Positions 9,111-21,780 of a DNA stretch of 47,506 bases are shown one piece after another (the stretch's first letter is position 1; every line of letters begins with the position of its first letter). Origin of the DNA: Annulohypoxylon bovei var. microspora (taxonomy: Eukaryota; Ascomycota; Sordariomycetes; Xylariales; Hypoxylaceae). Made by a program: the position numbers and the translations under genes. The notes beneath the pieces were generated by a model that was given only the letters and a program-made list of their open reading frames with translations, did no database searches and had not been told where the DNA came from. The stretch spans positions 1-47,506 of the forward strand of contig MU405410.1 of NCBI GenBank assembly GCA_022836615.1, read 5' to 3'.

Positions 9111-10904
9111 ATTTTTTTTAAAAAAAAATTTAATTTATAAAAAAAATAAATTATTTATTAATACGCTTATAATTTATTTTTTTAAAAAAAAAATTTACGG
9201 TAAATAAATCGTTTTTATTTATTATTTTTAATATTTTATTTTTTATAATAACTTCGATTTATTACCGGAATTTAACCGAAAAATCGGTGGTTTTAAAATA
9301 TTAATTATAAAAGTTTTTTATTTTAATTAACGCGTTAAAAAAATCTTTAAAAAAATATTATATTAAATTAAAATTATAATTTATTTAATTTATTTTATAT
9401 TAAATTTTTTTTTTTAAAAAATTTAAAACTTAATATTTTAAATATTTTATATTAAAGTTTTTTATTAATTTTTATTAAAAATAAAAAATTTATTATTTAC
9501 TTTAAAATTAAATTATTTAAAGTTTTAATTAACCGATTTACGTTTAAAATTTAATAAATTTTTATATTTAAAAATAAATTAATTTCGAAAATATTATAAT
9601 AAAGTTTTATTAATATTTTAAAAAAACTTATTATTAAATAATTTAAACCGTTATAAAAGCGATTTATTTATTAATTATTTTTATAAATATATATTTAATC
9701 GTTTATTATTTAATTTATTAATTATTTTTTATTAATTTATTCGTTTTAATAATTTTATATTAATAAAAAGTTTTTATAAACTTATTATATAATAAAAGTT
9801 TAATGTTTTATTAACGATTAAATAATAATATAATTAAGTTTTTTTTAAAAGGTTTTAAATTTATAAATATAAGTTTATTAATTAAAAATTATTTTTAAAA
9901 TAATTTTTATTTTTATTTTTATAAAAAAAAATTTATATTTAAATATAATTAAATAATATACGCGAAATTTAAATAAAATAATATTTTTAATTAATTATTT
10001 TAAAAATAATTTATAAAAAATTATAATTTTATTTAAATAAATTAATTAAAAAATTTCGTTTAATTATTAAATTACGGATGTTTTATTATTAATTTATAAA
10101 GGTTTATTTTAATAAATTTAATTAATTTATTTAAAAAAATAATTAAAAATTAAAAATTTTTATTAAATGTAATTATTTTAAAAATTTTATAAATATATTA
10201 AATATATTTATAATATAAGTTTATGAATTATACGATAATATAAGTTTTATATGTAAATAATGAAAATAATTTTTTATTTAATTAATTAATAATTATTAAA
10301 ATTAAATTAATTTTTTTACGATTAAAAAATATAAATTTAAAATTTATTAAAATATATTATTATATTTATTTATTAACGGAAAATAATTAAAATAAATTTA
10401 TTAATTTAATTTTAAAGTTTTAATTTTTTTTAATATTAATTATAATAAACGTAATAATGGTTTATAAACGTTTTTATATTAAATTATAAATATTTTTTTA
10501 TATTATTATATGTATTTTATTTTAATTTAAATGTGTTTAATTTAAAAAACGGTGGAATTTATTATATAATTTAATGTAAAGTTTTTTATTATTTAAAATT
10601 ATTAATTTTTTTTAAAAATAATAATTTATTTTAAAAAATATATCCGTTTTTTTTTAATTTATTCGCGTTATATTTTTAATTTAACGACATTTTAATTAAT
10701 TATTAAAAAGGTTAACGCTCCGCGAAAAGCTTAAATTAAACGCATTTATAATTTTAAAAAATTATTAAAAAGTTATAATAAATTTAAACGAATTTAAGGT
10801 AATCACGTGGTAGTTTTTAAAAAAAGGTTTATTATTAATATACAAAGTAATATTATTATTAATATCATTAAAAATAATATAAAAAAAACGGATATGAATA
10901 AAAT
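9111..10904. other. RIP tract inside the putative LTR element
   Basis: AT-rich with stops in every frame. I could not read reverse transcriptase, integrase or gag motifs on either strand, so the superfamily is undetermined. Plus-strand C is almost confined to CpG. Confidence 0.6.
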
Positions 10905-10922
10905 TACCGGCGCGCCGCCGGC
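10905..10922. repeat. GC palindrome at the edge of a strand-switched tract
   Basis: CCGGCGCGCCGCCGGCG, including the palindrome CGGCGCGCCG, is an isolated all-CpG/GC block in AT-rich DNA. It coincides with the point where the RIP strand polarity flips. Confidence 0.5.
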
Positions 10923-12520
10923 GAAAAGCAAATCGAAAATAATAAGCTTAACATTAAAAGTAATTAAATTTATAAAATTAAATTAATTAAAAAAACAAAT
11001 AAATTAATAAATAAATGGGATATATATTAATAATTATATAATAAAACAATAATAATAATAATAATAATAATAACATTAAAATTAATATATATTACACCGG
11101 TTTTTCATTAAATAATAAAAATTAATCCTTTATAATAATAAATTTAATTTATATATTTAATTCTTTAATAAAAACCAACTCGATTTTTAATCGAAATACC
11201 CTTTTATTAAAAAATTAATAATAATAATTAACATCATTTAATAATAATTAACATAATAAAGCCTTTGCAAATTCGGTTTAACCCGTAATATTTTAAAAGC
11301 AACGTTAATAATAATATAACGAAACGATAATAAAACATAATATACATTCGTATAAAACTTATAAAAATAATGAACTTATAACATCCCTTATTATAATTAA
11401 ACCCACTTTATATAAACGGAAAAAATTAACACTTTATTCGAAAAATAAAATATAAAAAAAACATAATATTACTTTTTAATAATAATAAACTTAAATATTA
11501 AATAATAAATAACCGCAATAACATTATAATAAAAACGTTCCCGAAATTAATATACATTTTTAAATTTATTTTTAAATTAAAACATATAATTATAAATTTA
11601 ATCGAAACATAAATAAACGAAACGAAATAACATTATTAATACGTATAAATCGCTATATAACTTAATAATAACTTAAAAAAAAAATTAAAATTAATCGAAA
11701 TAATAACGATAACTTAATAAAACACTTACAATTTCACAACACTTATAACAACGCGTACAAAGCAAATAAAAAGTTATTAAAATATAATAAAAAATATAAA
11801 AAAGTTTAATAATTTCATTATTAATAAAATCGTATAACATATATATAAAACATAAATAAATCATATAAAACACATTAATAACGGTTAATTTAATTTATAA
11901 TAAAATAATTATAATATATTATTAACGATAAATTAACGATTTAAAATTTTTAATATTAAAAAAAATTTTTTTTTTACGGCTTATTTATAATATAAAAAAA
12001 ACCTTATAAACTAAAAAAATAACAAAAATCCTTTATTATATCATAATTAAAAAAACAAAAATAACCCTTTTAAAACTTTTAATTTTATAAATAATAAATT
12101 TTTTTAAATAAAATTATTTAAAATAAAATTAACCAATAATAAAATAACAAATTATTAACGAATAAAGCCTTTAATAAAAAAAAAATAATTATAATCACTT
12201 TATTTTAAAACATTTCTTTCGTTAAATTTATTATTTAATCGTAATTTTACTTTATTAAATTTAATTAATTAATTAATTACCTTTTCATTACTTTTCCTCA
12301 ATTATTTTTATTAAAAAAATAAGTTCTTACAATTATAAAATAAAAAACAATGTTAACACGTAATAATAAAAATTAATAATCGTAACGAAATAAGTTTTCT
12401 TTAACACATAATTTTTACTTAAATATTTACCACGTAATAACATCGTACACTTATTTTTATAAACTTAACTTATTTAAAAACTCAAAAATAATCGGCATAA
12501 AAATAAATAAATAAATAAAT
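10923..12520. other. Tract with RIP polarity opposite to its surroundings
   Basis: On the plus strand C remains freely in CpA, CpT and CpC, whereas G outside CpG is nearly absent (for example 12001-12060 has no G at all). Both flanks show the reverse. This means C-to-T change occurred almost only on the minus strand here. A 60-codon minus frame at 11691-11873 is low complexity and not regarded as a gene. A microsatellite (AAT)n lies at 11047-11072. Confidence 0.7.
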
Positions 12521-15500
12521 AATAATTAATTATTAAAATAATATTAATTAATTTAATATTTTAAAATAATTTTTTTTAAAAACTTTTACCATAATTAAAA
12601 TATATTAAAAATTAAAAAATAATAAATTTATTAAAGGTTTATTAATTAAAGGTTATAAAAGATTTATTTTATCGTGAAATATTAAAAAAAGTAATAAAAT
12701 AATAAATTAATTATATTTTTTTAATCGTTTTTTAAATAATTAAATTAATTATTTTTTAAAATAAAACGTTAATTATTATATTTTCCTTTTTTAAATAATA
12801 ATATAACTTATAATTAAATCGAAATACATGTTTATTTTAATTAATTTAATAAAAATTTAATATTCTTTTAATGGTAAAATATTATAACGTTTAATGGTTT
12901 ATAAATATATTAAATTTATTATTTAATAAAATGAATATATATTTTTAAAGTTTTATTATTATTATAACGGTAAAAAGTTTTTTATTATAAATAAAATAAT
13001 TATATTTTAAAAAGGTTATTATTTTAAAAAAGAAAATTATTAAATGTTAATTTTTTAATTTATTTAATTATAAAAAAACTTTAAAAATCATTTCGTTAAA
13101 AACGTCGATTTTTAATTTAACTTTTCGATTTTTATAAAAGTATTTTAAAATTAAAAAAATGATTAAAATTATTTTTAATATTTTAAATGTTTTAATGTGT
13201 TCGTTGGTTTAAATTTAATGTAAAACGGTGGTAAAAAAATATATTATTATTCATTTTACACCGATTTACTTAAATACGTAATTATGTTTAATTACATAAA
13301 AGTAAAAAAAAATGTAAAAACTTTATATGTTAATTATATTTTAATATAAATTACCGATAAAAATTATAAAAATTTAAAAACGATTAAAATTTTTAAATTT
13401 AAATAAATATTTTTTAATTTTAAATTATTTTAATTTTATTTTAATTAATAATTATATTGAAAATAAAAATAATAAACTTTAAAATTTTAATTTTTATAAC
13501 CGAAAACTCACTTTTTTAAATATTAATTTATAAGTTAATAAAATATAAACGTTATAATATTTACCGCATATAATATTTATAAAAAAATAAAACTTTTAAA
13601 TAAATTAAAATATTATTTATATACGCCGTGTAAAAGTTATTAAAAAACGAAAAAAAAAAGTTTAATTAATATATTTTTAAAACGTATTAAGCTTATTATT
13701 TAATTTAAAAAAAAACACGCGGTATTTATATAATTTAAAATAAATTTAAAAAATAATAAAATCTTTTAAAATAAAATCCATTTTAATATAATAAAAAGTT
13801 TAATAAATATTAAGTTTTATAAAAATTTTAACCTTAAAAATCCTTTTTAATATTTCATTAATTAAAAGAAAAAAAAATGATTTTTTTTAATATAAATGTT
13901 TAATTTTTAATAATTAATATAAAATTATAAATCACTTTTTAATTTTTTTATAAAAAAAATAAAAGATTTATATTTAATTACATTAAATACGATCCACTTT
14001 TTATATAAATAATTTAATAAATATTTTTTTAAAACTTATAAATATTCCGTATTTATATTATAAAAAGGTGTAATTTAATAAAATTAACGCTTTTTTTTAA
14101 ATTTATTTTATAATCGAAAAGTTAATAAAATAATAATAAATTTTTTTTTTTAAAAACACTTCGGTTAAATCGTATAAATAAAAGAAAAGTTTTTTTATAA
14201 TTTATTTTTAAATAAAATCATTTTTTTATTATAATTTTTCTTTAAAAATTAAATTAAGTTTTTAATATAATAAAATAAAAACATTTAATAATTTATAAAT
14301 TACGTTAAAATTACGTTAAAAACGTAACATTTTTTTAATAAACGTTAGGTTTAAAATTAAATAAACGTTTATAATAAATAATGGTACGAAATACATCGAA
14401 AGTTTAACGAAAAAAAAAATAATAATAATAAAAAGTTATTAATTTATTTTAATTATAAGGTTTATTGTAAAATATATAAATATTATTATAATTTACTTTT
14501 CTTTTAAAATATAAAATTAAAAGCGATTATAACGTTTTATATTTTTTTATATACTTTTATTTATATTTTTTTTAAAAGGTAAAAAGTTTTAACGTAATAT
14601 TAAAAACGTAATAATAATAAAAGAATAATAATTTAAAAAAATTAATTATTAACGTTAATTATTTAACATAATATTATATTTTATTAAGAATTTAAATTTT
14701 AATATTATTTAAAATTAAAAGTGGTTTTTTAAATTTATTAAAAAAATAAATATATTATAAAAACTTTTATTTTATATTTAAATGTTAATATAAATTATTT
14801 CGTTAATTCGATTAATAATTTATCCGTTAAAGCTTTTTATTATAATAAATTAATTAAATTAAATGGTAAAGAAATTTTATATATTTATTATTAAACACGC
14901 GTTTCATTAATTAATAATTATATACATTTATATTTTAATATTTATTAACGTTCGTATCGTTATTATTACGTTTACGTTTTATAAGCGAATTAATATATTA
15001 ATTATAAATTATAATCTTTTTATTATAAAATTTAAAAAAATTAAAATTAATAAAAATAAATATTAATAAATAAATATATAAAAGGGAATTTAAATTAAAG
15101 GTTTTATTTAAATGTTATTTTCTTTTAACTTTAAATTAATATTATTTTTATTATATTTCGTTACTTTTTTAAAAAAATAATAATAATTATTTTAATTTTT
15201 ATATTACGCGTTAAATAATTATTAAAAAAATGGCCTTTTTACTTATAAAAGTAATAAATTAAATTAATGTTAAATGTTATGGAAACGTTATATTAACGAA
15301 GAATTAAAAGAATTTAAAAAGGTTTTTTTATATATATTTAAGTTATAATTTTTATTATTAAATGAAAAATATTAAAATTAATAAAAATTATTTTTATAAC
15401 GTTAAAAATAACCTTAACTTTAAATTAAAATTAAGAAATTATTAAATTAATTTTCTTTTAAATAATTTCGACGCATTATTAAATTAATGTTAAATAAAAG

Positions 15501-15623
15501 GTTTTAAATTCGATAAATTTTATTTTTTTATTTAAATAATAATAAAATATTTAAATATAAAAATTAATGGTTAATTAATAATTTAATTTTTTTTTCCACT
15601 TAAATATTAAAATTCGTTTTTCA
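12521..15623. other. RIP tract inside the putative LTR element
   Basis: Plus-strand-type RIP (G kept in TpG, C only in CpG). No protein domain could be read. Around 13245-13310 a ~55-bp block containing CATTTTACACCGATTTA matches, in reverse complement, the right end of the insert at 39739-40607, so part of this tract belongs to a repeat family also present there. Confidence 0.6.
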
Positions 15624-15631
15624 TTTATTAA

Positions 15632-16372
15632 GAACGTTGTTATCCGGGCTATGTCCTTTTTGTTATCCGGGCTATGTCACGTGATTCCGGGGAATTTTTA
15701 TTTTTAAAATCCGGAAACCCGGGCCTTTTCGTTTCCATTTTATAATAACTTTACCACCGTTATAACTGCCATTTTATAATTATATTCATTCGATAGCGAA
15801 AAGAATTATGCAATGAATAAAATTGGTTGCATCGAAATCGGGGAAGAATCGGGCGAAATATAACGATTCTTTTATAATATATGACTTTTACATTTACTTT
15901 CTTTAATATCTTTGCGAATAAAATCAATAAAATTTCAAAACCTTCTTTATAAAGTTTAAAATTCAATTTCGAATCGAATAGATTTGGTTCTAGTTTTATA
16001 TCTATATTATTTGTTGAAATATTGAAAGATATATGTAAAAAGGATGTAAAAATTAAATCATTAAATGTTCGATTAAGTGGGTGGTGGGGTAAAAGGCCTG
16101 GAAACCCACTGTAACGTACGTTATAACGCCTTTTAAACTTCAAACGCTTATAACTTTCCTAATACTTAACTAAATTAAATCCACCTAATTTTACCCGATG
16201 CAGCCAAATCCCAGCGTTCTAATGGTGTTAATTATATACCACTGACGGGCATATCCGTGAAGTTATAGCAAGATGAATGGTAAAAAGCCCGGGTTTTCGA
16301 ATTTGGTGGGGTGATTTTATAACGGGGTATAACCCGGATAACAAAAAGGACATAACCCGGATAACAACGCTT
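15632..16372. mobile_element. MITE-A, copy 1 (741 bp, 8-bp target duplication)
   Basis: Terminal inverted repeats begin GAACGTTGTTATCCGGG on the left and AAGCGTTGTTATCCGGG on the right (reverse complement). Each arm repeats a 19-bp motif, TTGTTATCCGGGCTATGTC, with a 23-bp period (left copies 15637-15655 and 15660-15678). The element is flanked by TTTATTAA at 15624-15631 and 16373-16380, an exact 8-bp duplication. Length equals that of copy 2. An 8-bp duplication with short TIRs is typical of hAT-type transposition. The element encodes no transposase, so it is called non-autonomous. Minor G-to-A changes in the right arm (GGGTTAT for GGGCTAT in reverse complement) suggest light RIP. A 127-codon minus frame (15760-16143) lies inside and is partly kept in copy 2; whether it is protein is doubtful. 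Confidence 0.88.
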
Positions 16373-16380
16373 TTTATTAA

Positions 16381-17571
16381 TAATATAAAAAACGTGTATT
16401 ATTTAAAAAATTATTTATTTAATTATATATTAAGTTTATAAAAATCATTTTTAATTTAAATTTTAACGTGAAAATTATTATATAATAATTTTAATAAATT
16501 ATATATTTATTTAATTTTAATGTATTAATTAATGTTATTTTTAAAAAAAAAATTAAAAAATTAACTTAATTTCGCTTTTAATAAATAAACAAAGTTATAT
16601 AAATTAAATATATTTTTTAAGGAAATTTTATTAATTAATTTAAAGTTTATTTTTTATATTTATTTTTTATTTTTCGAATATAAAATTTAAGTTATTTAAT
16701 AAAAAATATAAATCTTTAATTCGGATTTTTAATAAAAATAAAAATAAGATTATTAATTATGTTTTAAAGATGTGCCGAAGGTTATTTAATTCTTTGAATT
16801 TGTTATTTTATTTTATTAAAAAACCGATTAAATTTTAAAGCGTATAAATTAAAATAAAAAAATAAAAAACGAAAAAAAAAATAAAAAAAAATAATTTATA
16901 ATCGGTTTTTTAACGTTGTTAATTTATTTAAAATAATGAATAATATAACTTAAAATGGATTTACTTTTATTATATTAAACATTAAAAATAAAATAATAAA
17001 ACTTTATTATAAATTCGATTAAAAAACACGTTTATTTTAATTAAAAAATTTATTAATAAACGGAACTTTTTTTTTTAATAAAAAAAACAAACTTTTAATC
17101 CCGTTATTAATTAATTAATCGGGTAATTTTTTAAGTAATTAAAAGTTTTAATATTTCTTTTAAAATTAAAAATGATTTTTTAATCGTAAATGAAAATTCA
17201 TCGGTTTAAAGTTATATAATTAAAAAAATAAAAGCAAGTTTTAATTAATTAATTTAATTAATAAACGGTTTAATGTTTTTATTAAAGCTTTTATTTAATA
17301 ATTTAAATGTTATTATTAATTAATAATAAAATAAATAATATTAAAAAATATTTTATCGTAAATAAAAATAAAACCTTATAATTATTAATATAAAAAATTT
17401 CGTTTAAAAAAATAAAAACTTTTAAAAATTAAATGTAAATTAAAAGTAAAGTTTTAAACGTACCGTAATTTAAAAAAAATCAAATCGGTGCGTAAATATA
17501 TACGTATTTTAAAAAAAAAATTCGGAAATAAGCTTTTAAATTAAAGAAATAAAACGTATAAATAATTTTAA
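16381..17571. other. RIP tract inside the putative LTR element (right part)
   Basis: Continuation of the AT-rich tract interrupted by MITE-A and ending at the right direct repeat. No protein motif or RNA gene could be read. Confidence 0.6.
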
Positions 17572-17790
17572 ATATTATATCACGGCGAATAAATTTTAAA
17601 TTAAAATAAAACTTAAATAATAACGAACCATATATTTTATTAATGAAAATATTTAAAATTAAAAATTAAAAAGAAATTATAAAGTAATTTCTTTTAAAAA
17701 AATTTTATATATTAATTTTATAATTAAGATTTTAATTAACCGTTTTATTAATATATTTTAAAAATAATAATAATTAAACGTTATTATATA
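17572..17790. repeat. Right ~220-bp direct repeat (putative LTR) of the RIPed element
   Basis: Partner of 8890-9110 in the same orientation, sharing its ordered blocks and its end AAACGTTATTATATA. If the pair are LTRs, the element between them spans about 8.9 kb, or about 8.15 kb without MITE-A and its duplication. Confidence 0.6.
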
Positions 17791-17857
17791 TTATATTTTC
17801 CGTTATAAGTTTAAAAAATTTAAAAATTATAATTATAAAAATTTTAATAAATATTAT

Positions 17858-19958
17858 TATTAATAATAAAAAGATTTTATTAATTAAAAAACACTTTGTA
17901 ACTTTATGTGGCTTTGTATGGCTTATGTTATAAAGCAATGTTGGCCGCGCTGTATGCATGTCGTCGGTTTGCCGCGCTGTATGCGGGGTGTCAAAAGGTA
18001 CTTCAAGTCCCATACAAATCGCCATACAATTGAAGGTACCAGCAGCCGCCGAAATTCAATCAATTCGACCTACTTTTCCCCCACCACAACCTACAGTCCT
18101 CCCAATCGACCGTTTCCCACCCTTTCAATCCAGGCTCAAATTTCTTATAATTAGACAATTAGATAGATCCCGAAAGGCGCTTTCGATTGATACAGGTTGC
18201 ATCCCTTACAGATTGCTGTATGGGTGGCAAATCAGGTTGAAGGTTAGATGCATGTAGGGGACGGAGGCCTTCGCGAAGGGTATCACGGGACCATCTTGGT
18301 TAAAAACTACTATATGCACCCAGTTTTTAAAGCGATTTGCCAGCCACACAGCAATTTGTAAGAGATACAACCTGGATCAATCGAAAGCGCCTTTCGGGAT
18401 CTATCTAATTGTCTAATTATAAGAAATTTGAGCTTGGATTGAAAGGGTGGGAAACGGTTGATTAGGAGGACTGTAGGTGGGTGTGGGCGCGTGGATTTTT
18501 CTAAGTTCAATTGAAGGTGCGTGCGGGGTGAGCATTGAAAGTACATGTGTTTGTATGGGGATTTGTATGGCGGGGAAGGTATTAGTGATGCCCGGCCTGC
18601 ATATAGCGCGGGAACCTTGCGACATATATACAGTGCGGCTAACATTGCTTATGTTATATAAGGTTACCTTTATTTAAAATTAAAAGTTAATAATTTATAT
18701 ATTTATATAATTATAAAATTATAATATATTATATAATATTACATATAAACGTTATGTAATTTATTATTTTTATAATAATATTTTTTTTATTTTAAATAAT
18801 TATTTAAAAGATTAAATTATAATTTTTAAACCTTTTAATTTAAAAAAAGAAAATTAATGGTATTAAAATTAAAATTTAAAAATGATGTTATTTTATTAAA
18901 AGCTTTAAAAAAATTAATAATTAAATAAAAATAAATTAAAAACTTTAACGATATAACGTTATTATTTTTATTTTCATCGACGAATAATATGAACTTATAC
19001 GATAATAATAATTTTATCACGTACATTATAAGTTTTAAATTAAATTTAATTAATCGAAATAATAATATAAAAAATAAAACTTTAAATGTATAAATATAAA
19101 TATATTTTATTTATAACTTTAAAAATAAAACTACGAATATATAAATATAAATACATTTTATTTATAATATTAAAAAATGGATTATTTAATAATGTATTTT
19201 ATTAAAGTTTTATAATTATATTAATAAAATAATTAATAAAATAATTAATAAAAACGATAATTATATTATAAATTAAAATGGTAAAAAATATTAAAAGTAT
19301 AAAAAGCTTAAATATATTTATTAAAATTACCGTAATAATAATAATAAAATTAATAAAACTTATAAAATTAATAAATTAAAAAATGAATTTAAAGTAATAT
19401 AAATATTTTTTTAAATTTAAAAAACGTTATTAAGCTTAAAAAACGTTATTAAAATAAATAATAAAACCATAAAGTTAATTAATTATTTATAAATTTTATA
19501 TAAAATTATTAAAAAAATTAAAATATATTATAATTTATTATAATAATTAATTAATTAAACCTTTAAAAATAAAAATGTAAATAATAATAAAATTTTTATA
19601 ATGTATATAATAATAATTAAAAGTTAAAAAAAGTTAATAATAAAATTAAAATAAATTAAAAAAGTTAAAAAAAGTTAAATTAAAGTTAAAAAAACCGATA
19701 ATAAAATTAAAAAAAGTTAATAATAAAATTAAAAATAACGTTTTTAAATAACATTAATATTAAAAAAATATATTAATAATAAAAAAGTTTTATTAATTAA
19801 AAAACATTTTATAACTTTATATAATTTTATATAATTTATATTATATAAAATTACATTTATTTAAAATTTAAAATTAATAATTTATATATTTATATAATTA
19901 TAAAATTATAATATATTACACGGTATTATATGTAAATATTATATAATTTATTACTTTT
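17858..19958. mobile_element. Small direct-repeat element (TRIM-like) interrupted by MITE-B
   Basis: Two ~190-200-bp direct repeats share TTATTAATTAAAAAACA, AACTTTAT, a TTTATTTAAAAT block and a TTATAAAATTATAATATATT block. The left repeat is 17858-17932 plus 18651-18770, split by MITE-B; the right is 19770-19958. About 1 kb of AT-rich DNA without readable coding lies between them. The arrangement resembles a terminal-repeat retrotransposon in miniature, but tandem duplication cannot be excluded. A loose repeat of AAAGTTAATAATAAAATTAA occupies 19620-19740. Confidence 0.45.
17933..18650. mobile_element. MITE-B, copy 1: GC-normal foldback element (718 bp)
   Basis: Begins AAGCAATGTTGGCCGCGCTG and ends with the inverted match of AAGCAATGTTAGCCGCACTG. 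It is flanked by ATGTTATA at 17925-17932 and 18651-18658 (8-bp duplication). Beyond the ~60-bp TIRs a second pair of arms, 18088-18257 and 18310-18478, is complementary over about 170 bp with few mismatches. The whole element could therefore fold into a long hairpin with a ~50-base loop. The same ~60-residue peptide (RFPPFQS, LKFLIIRQLDRSRKALSID, GWQI) is readable outward on both strands because of the palindrome; it has no recognised domain. The un-RIPed state contrasts with copies 2 and 3. The unoccupied site is preserved at 19838-19845. Confidence 0.88.
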
Positions 19959-20494
19959 AATTATTTTTTTATTAATTAAATTATTATAAGTTAAAAATGT
20001 TTTTTTTATATTTTTTTAATTATTATAAAATTAAATTAATTAAAAGTTTTAAATTTTTTAAATATAATAAATAATATTTTTAATTTAAAATAATTTTATC
20101 GTTTTTTATGTTTTATATTATTATTAAAATAATTAAATTATGAATATTTTAATAAATTTTATAAATTTTTTATTAAATATAATATCATTTAATTAATTAT
20201 ATTATTATGTATTTAATAAACTTTTTTTTAATTTTATACCACGTTTCGTTTTTATTTTATTTTATTATAATTTTAATTATGATTTTAATCGTGATTTTAA
20301 ATATTAAACCGTAATTAAATTATTAATTTTTTAAAAATTAATAAAAAATTAATATATAATAATTTTAACGTTTAAATTTTAATAACTTTATATTTATTAT
20401 AATTTTTTAATTATAAAATTAAACGTTTAAAAACTTTTAATTTAATAATTTAAATAATTTTATTTTAATTAAATTATATATAATAAAATATATA
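19959..20494. other. RIP tract, no gene
   Basis: AT-rich DNA between the direct-repeat element and MITE-B copy 2. Nothing recognisable was found. Confidence 0.6.
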
Positions 20495-20502
20495 TAATAA
20501 AA

Positions 20503-21210
20503 AAGTAATATTAACCGCGTTATATATATATTATAAAGTTTTTACGTTATATGTAAATTAAATATTATAAATATTTTCTTTATTATATAAATTTTTATAT
20601 AAATATATATATTTTTAATATTTATTTTGCGCGCACTTTTAATTAAATTTAAGAAAATCCACGCGCTTATATTTACTTATAAATTGTTTTAATTTTTTAT
20701 TTTTTACCTTTTTAATTTTATGTTTTATTTTTTATAATTAAATAATTAAATAAATTTTAAAAAGCGTTTTCGATTAATATAAACTATATATTTTATAAAT
20801 CTTTATATGGGTAAAAAATCGGGTTAAAAGTTAAATGTATTTAATAATTTTTAATTAAAGTAATCCCGTAATATTTTTTTTATTTTATATGCGATTATTT
20901 TTTAATTAAATTTATTAATTATACGGCAATTTATAAAGCATGTAAACAACGTTATTTAAAAGCGCTTTTCGAGTTATATTTAATTATATAATTATAAAAA
21001 ACTTAACGTTAAATTAATAAGGGAAAAAGGGAAATTAAAACGAGGTGTATAAGTTATAATAAAAAAAAAATAAATTAAATTAATTGAATTTCGGCGGTTA
21101 TTAATACTTTTAATTATATGGCGATTTATATAAGATTTAAAATATTTTACGACACTTCGTATATAACGCGGTAAATTAACGACATATATATAACGCGGTT
21201 AACATTATTT
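20503..21210. mobile_element. MITE-B, copy 2 (708 bp, RIP-mutated)
   Basis: Ends AAGTAATATTAACCGCG and AACATTATTT are the RIP derivatives of the MITE-B termini. TAATAAAA at 20495-20502 and 21211-21218 is an exact 8-bp target duplication. The inner arms are recognisable (CTTTATATGGGTAAAAAATCGGG around 20800 against GCTGTATGGGTGGCAAATC of copy 1). C-to-T and G-to-A changes cover the whole length. Confidence 0.85.
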
Positions 21211-21218
21211 TAATAAAA

Positions 21219-21780
21219 TATTAAATATTATATTTATTTTAATTTTATTATTTTAAATTAACCGTATATAATAAACGCGATTTTATATAATAAATATTTT
21301 AAATTATAATTAAATTATTAATTTTTTTATTTTTAATAATTATAATAATTAAACGAGTAATGAAAAAATTAAAAAATTTAAATTATTTAATAAATAATAA
21401 TTTATATATTAAATATATTTATTAACATTTATTTTAAATATAAATTTAATAAATTTAATAATTTATAATTAAAATTACGGTAAATTAATTTTACATTTTA
21501 TTAATTATTAAATTTAAAATTAATTAAACGATTAATAATAATATTATTACGAAAAAATAAACGATTTTTTACGTAATTAAATTTAAATTTATAATATATT
21601 ATAATATAATATTAATTAAAAATAATTAATATGTAAATAATTTTAAATATAAATTTATTTTATATTTTATTAATTATTTAATTTAAAATTAATTAAATAA
21701 TTAATAATAATATTATCGTAAAAAAAAATAAATAATATTTAAACGTTATAATTAAAAAAACTTTTTCGTTAAAATTTAAA
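21219..21780. other. RIP tract, no gene
   Basis: AT-rich with a local direct repeat of about 170 bp: the block TTAAAATTAATTAAAYRATT followed by AATAATATTATYRYRAAAAAA occurs near 21510 and 21680. No coding signal. Confidence 0.5.

Noticed and set aside
11047..11072. Possible CRISPR-like or regulatory short repeat
   Set aside because: It is a simple (AAT)n microsatellite without spacers.
15760..16143. 127-codon minus frame inside MITE-A (and the 89-codon counterpart in copy 2)
   Set aside because: It lies inside a 741-bp non-autonomous element, with no transposase motif. Part of it is kept in both copies only because the copies are homologous and lightly mutated.
17958..18645. Overlapping 60-111-codon frames on both strands in MITE-B
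   Set aside because: The two strands encode the same peptide because the element is palindromic; no known domain and no expression signal.
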